Shown piece by piece: positions 21,678 to 32,602 of a stretch of DNA of 64,000 nucleotides; position 1 is the stretch's first letter, and every line of letters starts with the position of its first letter. The notes beneath the pieces were generated by a model. The model made no database searches. It worked only from the letters and a program-made list of their open reading frames with translations, and had not been told where the DNA came from. The stretch covers positions 372,001 to 436,000 of the forward strand of contig WHVD01000014.1 in assembly GCA_015178975.1 (NCBI GenBank), read 5' to 3'. The stretch is from Hysterangium stoloniferum. Lineage: Eukaryota; Basidiomycota; Agaricomycetes; Hysterangiales; Hysterangiaceae. The translations under genes were made by a program, and so were the position numbers.

Positions 21678-23420
21678 GAAACCTCCAACTTCAAAATAAC
21701 TGTGGGCTCGGTCAAACGTCTCATCAGACGGACTTCGTCAGATCATTGAGAAGAAGTTCATTAATGGGGTGTTGGTCGGTGCGAAAGGGACGGTTGATGT
21801 GAAGGTGCGTTGTCGTTGTCGTTTTTTTTGTTCACATCGGAAGACTTATCCATTGCTCAGGTCAACTACCTCGGCAAGCTCAAGGACATCGCCTCACATG
21901 AATTGAAGCAACGCGTCTCGGACGTCGTCATCGCCGTGCCCTGTTGGTACACCCACGTCCAACGACGCGCTGTCATCGATGCCGCTCATATAACTGGTTT
22001 AACTCCCCTCCGCGTTCTCAACGACAGCACCGCTGTCGCGCTCGAATATTGTATTACCAAATTTGATCTTCCTGTACTCGAACAGCCACCGCGACATGTC
22101 GTCTTCGCTGACATCGGTCACTCGAGCTATTGTGTCGTGGCGGTTGCACTCTCCAGCGGTCAGCTCCTCGTGAAGAGCCCAGCCTACGACCGTGATCTTG
22201 GTAGCCGTGATATCGACTATGCACTGGTCCAGCACTTCGCTCACGAGTTCAAGTCAAAGTATAATATCAACGCGTTGGGCACTCCTAAAGCGACGTTCCG
22301 CCTTGCAACACAGGTAGAACGTCTCAAGAAAATCTTGTCAGTTAATACCGAGGGAAACCTCTCTGTCGAGTGCTTCATGAATGATGTCAACGCTTCATCT
22401 AAACTTACCAAAGAGCAGATGGAACAATTAATTTCTAGCCTATTAAACCGTATTGTCGGTCCCCTTCAGCAGGCACTCCAGGATGCCGGTCCTACCCAGA
22501 CCAAGCCGATGCGATCAAGCTAGTTGGTGGATCAACCCGTGTCCCCGCCACCCGCCAACGCATCCAATCCGTCTTCCCCAACAAAACACTCTCGACGACT
22601 TCAAACCAAGACGAAGCCCTCGCCCGAGGCGCGACATTCTCATGCGCCATGCTTTCCCCCGTCTTCCGTGTTCGTCATGACTTCCCATTTCGCGACATTG
22701 CTTCTCTGCAGGTGTATCCCCGTGACAAGCCCATACCTTCCACGAGGATTCTCAGTTTCGGAGGTGACGGGCCGTTTGACGTGCAGGCGTCATATACCCA
22801 TCATGCGGCACTCCCGGGCGCGATAAACACCTGGTCGCCAATCTCCACGTCAAGTCCGTTCCGGAGAGTCAGGCCGACGAGACTATGGTTGTCAAAGCCA
22901 AGACACGTTTGAACCCGAATGGCTTGTTGAGTTTTGGGAATGTGTATGTCGAGGAGGAAATTGTGGAGAAGGGGGAGCAAGGCCCGATGGAGGTGGATGG
23001 TGCCCCCGATGGCGATGCTGAGGCTGCGCCGAAGAAGAAGGATAATATTATTCAGAAGGACGTGGCGTTTGTGACGGGGACAGATTCGCTCGATACGTCT
23101 ATGCTGGAACTAGTCACGGAGAAAGAAGGCAAAATGCATGCTTCTGATAGGCTTGTCATGGAGACATAGGTGCGTCGTCTTCCATAGCTAAGACTCAATA
23201 TGTAGCATTAACTTGAATAAGTTGACTAGGCCCTCGATGAGTACGTGTACGCCATGTACGGGCCACTCGACGACCGCTACGCCGCGTACGTCCAACCCCC
23301 GAGAAAAAGCCAAGCTCCTCGCAGCGCTTGAAGACACCGAAACTGGCTGTACACCGAAGAAGTTTCGAAATCCGCATACCGAGGAACGCGGATCCTGTGT
23401 TAATGTGATAAGAAGCTGAG
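21678..23420 (+). pseudogene. Hsp110 (Sse1-type) fragment B, decayed
   Basis: Better preserved than fragment A. After an acceptor at 21677 come ETSNFKITVGS and RLIRR, an intron ending near 21860, then a long open stretch 21860-22520. That stretch contains NYLGKLKDIASHELKQRVSD, VLNDSTAVALEY, VVFADIGHSSY, KSPAYDRDLGSRDIDYALVQ, ATQVERLKKILSVNTEGNLS and LNRIVGPLQQALQDAG. This is the nucleotide-binding to peptide-binding transition of Hsp110 proteins. Further pieces follow in other frames up to the acidic-linker region (EEEIVEKGEQGPMEVDGAPD at 22944-23003) and a shortened C-terminus. The first ATP-binding exons are missing and the frame breaks several times after 22500. Both copies start at the same exon, so the 5' truncation predates the duplication. 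Confidence 0.82.
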
Positions 23421-24069
23421 TTGTGCGTCAGAGGAGTTCAGATTATGAACATGCTTAGAAGCTTAGTTATGCTCAAAAGTCGAAATGCTTATATGTATAT
23501 ACGTATTTTCGATTGAGTGGTTTTTCGATCTGTCCTTTGAAATCATCATATAGCCCAAATTGAGCGTACATCGTAGGCTCCTCGTTAGTCAAGTAATAGA
23601 TCTTGTGGTCAATGCGCGGGGTTTGAGTCGCTGACGCAAAAGTCAGACCCCGCCCGGCTCGAATCCCGGTGCGTTCTTTGTTGACCCCTATTAGCGAAGC
23701 TCAGAAGAATTTCCCCGACCAATTTCGCCCGACGGTGTCTAGGCTGTGCGCGCCACCTCTCGAAGAGATTAAGTTTCATTCGGCACCCAAGGCGGAGCCG
23801 ACCGAACTCTCAGTCAAACACCAGTAACCTTTTGGCACCGGGAAGAGAAGTGTGGAGCATCTCGAGTAGCCGAGAGCTTCTGGCTTTAAGTTGAACTCAT
23901 TGGTCCCACACTTTCGTGATACGCACTTTTCTCGATAGCTCTACAAGAATGTCACAAAAATCCAAAAAGCCTGATGAACCTGATAAGGGACGAAGGCCGC
24001 TGAATAGGCTTGGCCATATACTGATCATGTGTTTTTCGCGTGGGTGCATATAGCCAATGTTTCCTTTCC

Positions 24070-24076
24070 TATATAG
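24070..24076 (+). promoter_or_regulatory. TATA box of membrane-protein gene B
   Basis: TATATAG 36-42 bp before the ATG at 24112, conserved with the box before gene A. Confidence 0.55.
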
Positions 24077-24111
24077 TGGCAAGGCTCTTCAGTTATTCTC
24101 TTGTCATCGCC

Positions 24112-25828
24112 ATGAGCTCTCACCCTATACCGTTGCAGCCCCTCCGCCGGGGCAGTGAACAAACCGCACAATCCGGCGTAGGTCTGAACTATTTACTTTA
24201 CATTATCTCCGATGTATCTGCTGACTGTGCATACTTGGGTTTTAGTGGGCGACCCATTTACTACCCCGCTTCCTACCCCGATAGCGGGCGGCGCACAACC
24301 TCAGCGGAAATCGAGATGGGGTTGGCACCCTTTAAGTCTTATAGTCATATGGGGATGGGTCGTCTACATTGCAATAAACATTGTTTTATTCGAGCTGGCA
24401 GTCCGAACCCAGGACTCGGGAATCGACACTGTAGCGAACCTATTTCACACTTGGTTCTCCCAATTTCACGGGATGGTTACTACTTTATACCTCGTACGAG
24501 TCTGTGCTTCCGCGTTTAAGGAGAAGAGAGCAGCTCAGTGTACCTGGGGTGAGCTCTTCTGGCTGACTGACCAGACATGGACTAGTCCCTTACGACTCGT
24601 ACCTCCTTTGAAAACCATTATCAAAACGGGGGTCTCTTCAATGTTCTTCGCGTTTGCATTCACGTCCACGGTTGCATTTTTCATGCCATCAATCTTTTCG
24701 CGTGCTTATCCTCTAAGATCGGTGTCCTTCCCAAGCACCTCGCCAACATTTTCTACACAGAGGATTCTTGATGTGGACCGGGACACACAGATAAGCACAG
24801 GGCTTGGTTCATGGGTCACCGGTCGATCAGTATTTGATACCTACGAGTTCAATGCATACACTCTGGACGTTTTGTCACAAGGAAATCTCAGTGACTTCTT
24901 TTTTTCCGATGATATCGGAGAGGACGATCGTCGTCTGCCAGGGTTGCGACTTCACGGGGGTTGCGCGTCGTTCTCCGACGACGCTTCAACGGCTGTTGAG
25001 CAAAATACCACTCTCTTCCCAACGTTCTGCGACAACTCTCTTCCTTCCCAACAGGACCGAAGGGTGAATATGCATGTCTCTTTTGGGACTGCAAACGTCA
25101 CGTTTAGTTATTGCACATTCCCATCCGCCCTCACAGTTCCCTCCGGTGCCGACTCTAACGCCACAGCTTATATCTTCATTCAATCCAACAACGGAACTGC
25201 AAACACCACCGGTATAGTCAAGTGTCAGTCGAATTTCTCGCTCGGCAGTGCAGACTTATTTGGACCGGATATGACGTACAGTTCATTTGGCAAGGATCTC
25301 CCCTATAATCCGGTACAGGGAGCCGGTATTGCCGACCCTCTTTCCGCTGTACTTGCAGGCATAGCCAATACGAGCGTTGTGAATGACACCTTTGAGAGCC
25401 GTTCAAGTCTGATAAAGCAACTAGGATATAATGGCACCCTCGGCAATGGCAACAGCCTGGCATTTACCCAGCCGAGTCTTGACATTTTCGCAGACCGAAT
25501 ATGGCTCGGTGTTGCACACATGACGGCGGGGATTGGTACACTATCCAGTATACCAAATGCCGCGACGTCTGTTGTATTCATTCGACTGCGCTCGCGTCCA
25601 TTCCTCATTGGGTTCATTGCATTGTTTGCCTCGTGGTTATGTGGGTTGATATATGTTTCCATTAGGGGTTTTCGTCGCTGTACCGAACCCGCATTAACAA
25701 GTCATACTATAGCGGTTCATGTGCAGGCGGTTTATACTCCCTCACATGGAGGAAATGGTCCATTGAACCAACTTGATTTTTCGAACGACATGTGGCGTAC
25801 AAAAATAGTAGGCCAGAGCCGTAGTTAG
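24112..25828 (+). CDS. Multi-pass membrane glycoprotein B, function unknown (550 aa)
   Basis: Paralogue of 15740-17427. Exon 1 is 24112-24181, intron 24182-24245 (donor GTCTGA, acceptor TTTTAG), exon 2 24246-25828, giving 550 aa. An alternative start at 24212 would give 538 aa, but its first residues translate intron sequence, so the spliced start is preferred. Features: a Pro/Arg-rich N-terminus, a first membrane helix at about residues 53-71 (LSLIVIWGWVVYIAINIVL), a second hydrophobic stretch around FFAFAFTSTVAFFMP, a long glycosylation-rich domain, then FLIGFIALFASWLCGLIYV and a basic tail ending in QSRS. Relative to A most residues are identical by eye; differences cluster in the segment after the second helix and in the tail. 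Function unknown; a surface or secretory-pathway membrane protein is the reasonable inference. Confidence 0.83.
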
Positions 25829-26144
25829 TTACACTCCAGTCTGCTATCTCCCACATACTGAAGTAGTTAGTATTTGTACTTGTTTAGTCATTGTCCAAGG
25901 GCCATTGACCCAAATTCCTGGACGTTGTTTTATGGAAATGCTATGCCACCTGATTGATGCTAATTTTAAAGCTGCGATTTAATGAATGGTCGTCAGCCTC
26001 ATACTCAAGACCTGGACAGACACTCGTCATGAAATTCATTAGTCATTAAACTGATACGTTTTCATGTGGTATTTTTAGTGTGAACGCAGTCAAATATTTC
26101 ATATGTCCTCCTGTTGCACTGTTAGATTGTGTAATGCTTCCCAG

Positions 26145-26216
26145 GGCCAGGTCGTGTAGTTGGTAACACGCTTGCTATATATGCAGAAGCACTGGGTTCA
26201 ATTCCCAGTCTGGCCA
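26145..26216 (+). tRNA. tRNA-like sequence B (probable pseudo-tRNA)
   Basis: 72 nt fold as a cloverleaf: acceptor GGCCAGG with TCTGGCC, D-arm GTGT...ACAC, perfect T-arm CTGGG...CCCAG, final A. The anticodon stem pairs poorly. The loop TATATAT has A instead of the near-universal U at position 33, and the anticodon would read TAT, while the sister copy suggests CAT. So the gene is either decayed or a tRNA-derived repeat. Identity is not assigned. Confidence 0.45.
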
Positions 26217-26396
26217 TTCACTTTCTACACTTTTAACATGCACTACTTCATTAATCACATGTATCAGTCCTTCAATATTAGCTTTTCTTAGATATCTCTT
26301 ACTGGGATTTGGAGATGGTGCGTTTGTTTCAAATAATAGTTAGGCAGGCAAAGTATTTGTTTCACTATTATACGACACCACAATCAACATTGAAAG

Positions 26397-26590
26397 GGAT
26401 GTAGACTAACTTTGGGGGTTAAACTTTTTATTTTTTTCTTGATGCTTTTCGCTCTTTCTTGTATAATAAAATCGTGTATTTGATATATTTGTGCATATAC
26501 TAATTGAGAAAAAATCATCAGGAAGATAGGAACGTCAGTAAATACACTTTATGAGTGCAGATCTTATGCGTTGAATCAGGGATGTGATAA
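26397..26590 (+). repeat. Fourth copy of the Hsp110 3' flank
   Basis: Closely matches 18556-18755 and 14380-14570 (ACTTTGGGGGTTAAAC, then AAATCGTGTATTTGATA and GGAAGATAGGAACGTCAG). It marks the right-hand end of unit B. Confidence 0.7.
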
Positions 26591-27256
26591 GACAACAGTT
26601 CGTTTACAGTTGTTTGCTTCGGAAAAAGGTGAACTCATGGTGAATGTTATTGCAGTCTGCCAAATGCCCTAAAAATAGTTGGGAAATATTCAGATTTCGT
26701 TTTGGTGTTTCCGTGTCAGGTATACTTAGGTATAAGTATTATTGTATCCACGCTCTCCCTTTACTTTTATTTTTTAAGAAATCTATCTTGTAATGCGCTT
26801 TTCCAGAACCTGGGAGATCTCGATCTCGAAATATTCTGAGTGGTAATATGTATTTATCCACGACTGCATACTCTATTTTTTTTATCTAAGTGCTTGGCAA
26901 CTTGATACAGCTATGGACTTCAAAAAAAAATATGATATATTGTTTTATATGTACACGGATATACTATTCTATATGTACTTCTATTCTATACGGAACATGG
27001 ATATACTATTCTATGTGTACGAGGATACATTATTTATATATGCCAATGTGATGCTAAAGTTTTTATTGAAGGATAAGAAAAAACGTCCATACAATCAAAC
27101 ACACAGTCAGTTACTAGACGGATACACCATTAAGAAGGATCAGGCCGGTTTCCAATTCTAAAGCTCCCAGGGGGTCGATAAATAGTCATATGAATGCCTG
27201 TAGGTCTCCGGAAACCACCCTCCTGGAGAGATATTGGGTATGAGCTCGCTGACCAT
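26591..27256. repeat. Spacer with a short tandem array (26933-27047)
   Basis: Units of roughly 24 bp built on GATATACTATTCTATATGTAC repeat three to four times with changes. They produce a Tyr/Phe-rich open frame (26913-27161) that I regard as a by-product of the repeats. The remainder shows nothing. Confidence 0.5.
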
Positions 27257-27787
27257 TCATTGCTCTGTAATCATTAAAACCTCTCTGATGATAGAAAGAA
27301 GAGAACGGCCTTCTTCGCTCCTCTTGGTATTGTAGCTGGCCATGATGTCACGTATCGCGTTCGGTTCAGGACGGAAAATCTTTAGGCCTTTGCACCGCCC
27401 TGCAGCGTCTCCATTACCGCGGGTCTGCTTCACAGTGAAACACGTCTCGACCACCTTCATGACCATTCCGGCAAACCAATAGCAAGAGCTTCCGAGAAGA
27501 GTGTATGACTCCTGGTATGCTGATATACTGGCGACGATGTGACAGAAGTCGACAGCTGGGAATGTACCATGCCCCGGGGGAGGGTCGAAGACGAGGCAAT
27601 ATAATGCGTTAGCGGACCTGGTTCGAACGAATTTAACGAAGGTGACTTCATCGAGACAGACAATAGTGTCTATCGCTGGGACAGAGTTGTTCGAAGAAAG
27701 AGTCCGAAAAGTATCGATGGAAGATGATTCTTGGGGCGTCCGCTCCACTACTAGGAAAGACCGGGACTGATGTGGACCAAAGATCAC
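27257..27787 (-). CDS. SCYWFAG-family protein, copy 3 (176 aa, open frame)
   Basis: Unknown function. This is the only copy of the dispersed family with an uninterrupted frame. Blocks in order: SFLVVERTPQE, IDTIVCLDEVTFVKF, LYCLVFDPPPGHGTFPAVDF, HIVASISAYQESYTLLGSSC (with YWFAG next) and a charged C-terminus ending MITEQ. No signal peptide, membrane helix or catalytic signature is visible. The frame stays open upstream of the ATG at 27787 to about 27920 (including KGQHEFVVAV), and copy 1 also has that upstream block. The real protein may therefore start further up or in an upstream exon. The flank upstream is shared with copies 2 and 4, so the unit spread by duplication of DNA that includes the 5' region. 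Confidence 0.5.
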   Translation of the reverse strand: MIFGPHQSRSFLVVERTPQESSSIDTFRTLSSNNSVPAIDTIVCLDEVTFVKFVRTRSANALYCLVFDPPPGHGTFPAVDFCHIVASISAYQESYTLLGSSCYWFAGMVMKVVETCFTVKQTRGNGDAAGRCKGLKIFRPEPNAIRDIMASYNTKRSEEGRSLLSIIREVLMITEQ

Positions 27788-27920
27788 CGCAACAACAAAC
27801 TCATGCTGCCCTTTCGACTTTTCTTGTTTATATATGGAGACGGAGGAGACGAAATAATAATTTCGGAGGAGGTGGTTATATGGGGTGGTCAGACTACAGA
27901 ATATCTGAGAGTGATCAGTG

Positions 27921-29156
27921 GTAAATTATGAGAAACCGGTTAATTTGGAATGTAACGCACCTTGATGGGTGATGCGTTACTTGAGCATCGATATGGTGAG
28001 AAAGGCAAGCTCTGGGTAGGTTCCATAGGGAGTGACTGGGTGACTGCTGTGCACTCCTCATTCAAAGCTGATACTTATATGCTAAAATCATGTTGACAAA
28101 TTCCCATAAGTCGCATTCACAGCCGAAGCCAAATCTTGTGATATCTGTTAAAGTGCCTCTGGATCCCCTCTGGACAGGGTATGTGCCGGGAGACCTTTGT
28201 GACAGTTGAGATTGTTGAAACTGATAGGGGGCAACATGGTGGATGCTGTGGCATCTTTGCTGGTCTTTATCGTTTATAATCCTCGGTAAGCGATAATTCT
28301 CACCTATCAAAGTTGGGAACTATACGCAGTTTCATGCCGACCATTTTATGCACATTGATCCCCGTTCACAGCACTAAGCAGAGATACACAAATGTCGTTC
28401 CGTAGCGCATTGCCTGGTCCATAACAATGATGGCAACAATGAACTAGGAGGAAGCAGTATGTAAAACTCAGTTTGCACAGCATCTTGAGGCTGTAAAATA
28501 GACATATGACGTTGACATTACCCCTTCATATATCTCCCTTAGGCCATCTGAAGGGATATAACTAGTTTCTTGGTTAGAAATGGATGTGGTTCTAATAGTG
28601 TATGATACGTATATATTGTTCCTGTGCAAACCATGGTATATGGCAATCCAAGTAAGAGAGTTCAGAAGAAAGACTACAAAAAAGAATCCTTGGCATTGGA
28701 GAGTAATTGTGGGTAGGAAATTGTCTCTGGATCGGGATAATAAGGAAGAATTATATTTGGGCCACTTGTCGAGACATAAGGAGTTAACTGACGAGAGCCT
28801 CCTGAAACACCAAGTTACGTAGATGATCCAGTGGGGAGTCACTAATCGATAAATGTAATGCAACAATAATAAACGATAAAATGATGTATCCATGAATTCA
28901 AACTGCACGCATGGACGAAGATTATAAGCACACGAGAGCTAGATCTTATGTGTGTAAATTAAATACTACTGCACGCACGTGCGTCGATGGGTATGAACAT
29001 TATATCATTCATAGTGTGCGTGCACCCCATTTCGTGATCTAACAAAAAAATACTGAGGTCAGGTGTACAAATGAGGTGACTCTGAGCTTTATGGGGGAGA
29101 TAGATCATGCCACACCAGCCGCAAAAAGAATCTACATTAGCCAAAGTGCTAGAGGA
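27921..29156. other. No gene seen
   Basis: The first ~150 bp still resemble the flank of copies 2 and 4. The rest has only short, unconvincing frames on both strands. Confidence 0.4.
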
Positions 29157-29161
29157 AATAC

Positions 29162-29217
29162 TGTTGGAAACCACTAAGCCAACCACTAAGCCAACGTTGG
29201 CTTAGTGGTTTCCGACA
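29162..29217. mobile_element. 56-bp palindromic insertion, TSD AATAC
   Basis: Starts TGTTGGAAACC and ends GGTTTCCGACA. The arms GGAAACCACTAAGCCAA at 29166-29182 and their exact complement at 29197-29213 form a 17-bp perfect stem; allowing one mismatch the inverted repeat extends to 22 bp. The 12-bp block CCACTAAGCCAA is repeated in the middle. Identical AATAC flanks the unit at 29157-29161 and 29218-29222. TG...CA ends plus a 5-bp duplication are typical of LTR-type integration, but the unit is far shorter than an LTR. Confidence 0.75.
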
Positions 29218-29222
29218 AATAC

Positions 29223-31659
29223 AACTCTCGCTAGGAATTTTGAAATGCATGAAGGCACCAGCGCCAGCGACTTGGCATCGTCACCCGTCATTGCCGCCAG
29301 ACACAACAGAGATCCGGTGAGTGACATAGAACTCTACCCAGAATTCCAGATACATAGCCCTGTTTTATGAATGCGGCAAAGAAGCCAAAACTGTACCTTA
29401 CACCTCCCCACAATAGACAACCCTACTCTTTTCTTAGGAGACCAGCGTCCTTGGGAATCTTTGTAATCGGGCCAGAGTTTATTGTGGGAAATTTGACTCA
29501 ATTTTGCATTGTAAACGAGTAATAGATATCTAATTTATGGGGAATTTCATCTTTGTGGCTTAAATTCTTCACCGGAAGCATAGGCAGGTGGAACACCCGA
29601 CTTGCACACAACGATAGAGACAAGAAGCAAGCCAACCAGGCAACGTCCTCATGGCACATGATTACTATATTGTCACCGCCAACGATATCAGCTCCTAATT
29701 GATGTCACCAGTTTTTATTTCGGAACGCTGTGATTCAACACCTAGGAGCAGGGAGAGACCTTGGCTGTAGATGAAGATTCTATTTAAGCTCTTAAGGTAT
29801 TTGATTGAAATGCACAACATCATGTGAGAGATTTACTTATTTCTAAGATGTCTGTACTGTGTCCTCACCTTTTTGTCTTCCTGGGAGACTTAAGCCATTG
29901 CATTAACCTGAGGAACAGTCATTGAAATTTTTGTCCCCCTCTCAACTATTGGTATGTGTAAATCTGAATCAAATGAGTCATTCAGAAGGATTGAGGTACG
30001 CCATCATGATAGGAGCGCCTAAGATGCTAAGAAGGGATTAGGTGTAACCCGATTTGTCTCAGCAGCGCTCTGTACCTCTCCACCACCAACACCCATGGCT
30101 ATTGACTACTACTTGTTGTAATGTGGCGATGTTTATGTTGCAGGACGTCGAGGACACAAGCGGCTTTGCTGTGTGGTACATGTACAATTTGAATTGTTTT
30201 TACCCCTTGAGAGCGCTCTTCATGTTCCTCAAAGTATCCTTCTGTTAAATGTATTTAAGCAGTTGTTAATAGTACAGGAGAGAAGATTTTTATTTTCTTC
30301 TCCCGAGAGAGAGAGATGTATTCAATTTAAGTGCTGGAAACGCTTATGCGCTTATGATGCACCGTTAGATTACATACTTAGTGACTATCCTATAGTGCCC
30401 GTGCAAAATGGAGGTTTGGATAACAAAGAGTGCACATAAGTTCCGCTGAAATGCCCTGGACCCTCGAGGGGCAGGAGATATAGCTCCAAACCCGCCATCC
30501 ATGTTGGTTAACTGTTGTCATGGATTGAACTCTTGCTATGGGATCCCACTGGCTGGTTACCCAGCAGTGGTCAAAACTCCCCATATTTCCAGGCTCCAGC
30601 GCAGAGCCCAAACAGAGATGATAATTTTCAAGTTTTCGTGCTGTTCCTAGACCGTATAACTTTCCGTTTGTCTGAGTAGGTGACGGTTAACTAGTAAACG
30701 GATGAGGACAATTCTCATCTATATATACCTAGTAACCCGCTTACTAATATCCCTGTATGACTTACTGAATTCTCAAAAGTCAACAGATAATACATGGGGT
30801 ACGACATTTTGATACTATTAGGGGAAAGGACAGAAACGTTATTGTGAATAAAAGAGTTTGGACAGTGTCAGAAAGACTGGTGTGCGAGCCGGGAAGGTGC
30901 AGAATGTAGCCATCCAGAGCTGTTTTGGGTGACTGACGGGATGCGAGCGTCGACATAGGAGTATAGACCCGTTGGCAGCGGTGAGCAGAAGTAATACGAG
31001 CAGCGATGGTGGGTGCGAGGGGCATGGAAGTAGGAGTGCGGCAAAGCGAGGGAGGCAGAGAGAGGCAACGGTTAGGATGAAAGAGCATTTTTTCAAAACT
31101 TATCAATCGATGGCCACATCCAGATAGTCTTTGTGGTGGTAAAGCATGATAACTCTCTAGAGCTGTCACCGTACACCTACTTATTTGTAATGCTTGACAT
31201 GATATGCTACTCCGACCGACGACTCGTCACAGTACTACTAGTAGTTTAAGCTTTTTCGCTCCTTCAAACCCTCTTGAACGAAATCCTGAATCGTTCCGGC
31301 GTTACTTTGCATTTCTCGCCTGGGACTCTAGGCACCGGTGTATTTCAAACTATACATGGGATACTCTCATTCTTCCCCAATACTGCCTGGCTGTAATCCC
31401 GTCGTCAATTGGGATCACTGGCGGTCACACAAGTTGACAGGACCACAGTGTATTGTCCAGAGCAGAACAAGATACAGGCAAGTGCAGCGTACGGTAAGAT
31501 CTAAGGTCCTGAAAACTTCCCGGCTACTTATACGGTGCAACACGTATGTAATGACGTGTTGATTGAAACGAGAATGTAAAACTAAAGGGTCCGTGCGTAA
31601 GACTGGGGGCACCAGGATTACACTGGCTTTATTTAAGGCTGATAGCCACAATTTGCTCT
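29223..31659. other. No gene seen; repeat at 30636-30712
   Basis: About 2.4 kb without a supportable gene. 30636-30712 resembles 7128-7195 (CTGTTCCTAGACCGTATAAC). Short frames such as 30780-31169 lack any family motif and overlap each other on one strand, so they are not called. Confidence 0.4.
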
Positions 31660-32370
31660 ACCCACTTGTTCGTTTCCCTCACGTAATTTCGAAAAAAAAG
31701 CGTCTCCATTACCGCTAGTCTGCTTCACGGCGGTGAAACATTTCTTGAACATCTTCATGGCTATGAGTGCACGACCCCCGAAATGATGATATTCCGGACA
31801 CGATTTGATAGGAGTCCACAGCAAGAAGCGTACTACGTCCATGAGAAAAATCGAAGACGAAGCACTGTAAGACAGTGGCGGACCTGGTTCGAATAAATTC
31901 ATCGAAGTCGGTTGATCGAGCCCGATAACGGTATCCACGACCAAGTTATTCGAAGAAAGCGTCCGAAAGGTATCAAAATATGTTTCTTTCGGGGGCGCTT
32001 CACGACTAGGAAAGACCAGACCTGCTGCGCACTAAAGATCTCAGTGGCAACAAATTCGCGCTCCCCCTTCCACTTTTCTTGTTTATATATTGAGGCGGAG
32101 AAGACGAAACAATCATAGAGGGGGCGGATATATAGGATGATCAGACTACAGACTATCTGGAGGAGTGAAAACCGGTAAAATCATACTTAAACAAGCGAAT
32201 TTTGACTGTAAAAATATCGATACTTTACTTGAGTTTCGAGATGGTGAGAGAAAGGTGGGACGTGAGGGAGATATTTATGTTGGTAAACATAATCCATCTG
32301 CTTGAACGCACTGCCTCAAAGCTGATATTTATGCTCCCAGCTCGGGAGCTGACATTGAACATTTGGAGTT
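31660..32370 (-). pseudogene. SCYWFAG-family gene, copy 4 with flank
   Basis: Matches copy 3 from AGCGTCTCCATTACCG (31699) to about 31780 and from there to the upstream flank at 32150. Its flank to 32370 matches 8140-8490 plus 11151-11290. A deletion near 31763 removes the part that encodes SCYWFAG, so the copy is dead. It retains CG dinucleotides that copy 2 has lost, which makes it the best reference for the ancestral flank. Confidence 0.65.
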
Positions 32371-32379
32371 TGGTGGGAC

Positions 32380-32602
32380 ACCGGTTCTCGCTCACGAAGC
32401 CGTCAAATAGGACCCCAGATACTTTCCTCCCACATTATTGCACGACAGAACAGCCAAAAATTTGTTTAAGTTGATGTACACTTGATTCATGAGAACAGGG
32501 TATTTTTAACCTTATTCTATTTATAGTATCGAAGTACATCTCCGGCTAATATCCATATTTCTTCCTCTCCCTTCCTTCTCACCTACACAAGCCCTTCTCA
32601 AT
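32380..32602. other. Short promoter region of the next gene
   Basis: TATTTATAG near 32518 could be a weak TATA element for the oxidoreductase gene; nothing else is seen. Confidence 0.3.

Larger units (their letters stand above)
19906..26590 (+). repeat. Tandem segmental duplication, unit B
   Basis: Second full unit, collinear with unit A from GTATTCTATACTTAGCTACT at 19907. It carries Hsp110 fragment B, membrane-protein gene B and the complete tRNA-like sequence. It differs from A by an LTR at 19956-20431 and by shorter spacers after Hsp110. Confidence 0.85.

Noticed and set aside
24212-24245. Upstream ATG at 24212 as start of membrane protein B
   Set aside because: Its first residues translate the intron; the spliced start at 24112 is conserved, with TATA box and intron, in the paralogue at 15740.
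26913-27161. 82-aa frame rich in Tyr and Phe
   Set aside because: Produced by imperfect ~24-bp tandem repeats; no support as a gene.
30780-31169. 129-aa minus-strand frame with two overlapping alternatives
   Set aside because: Three overlapping frames on the same strand with no family motif or intron structure; not supportable.
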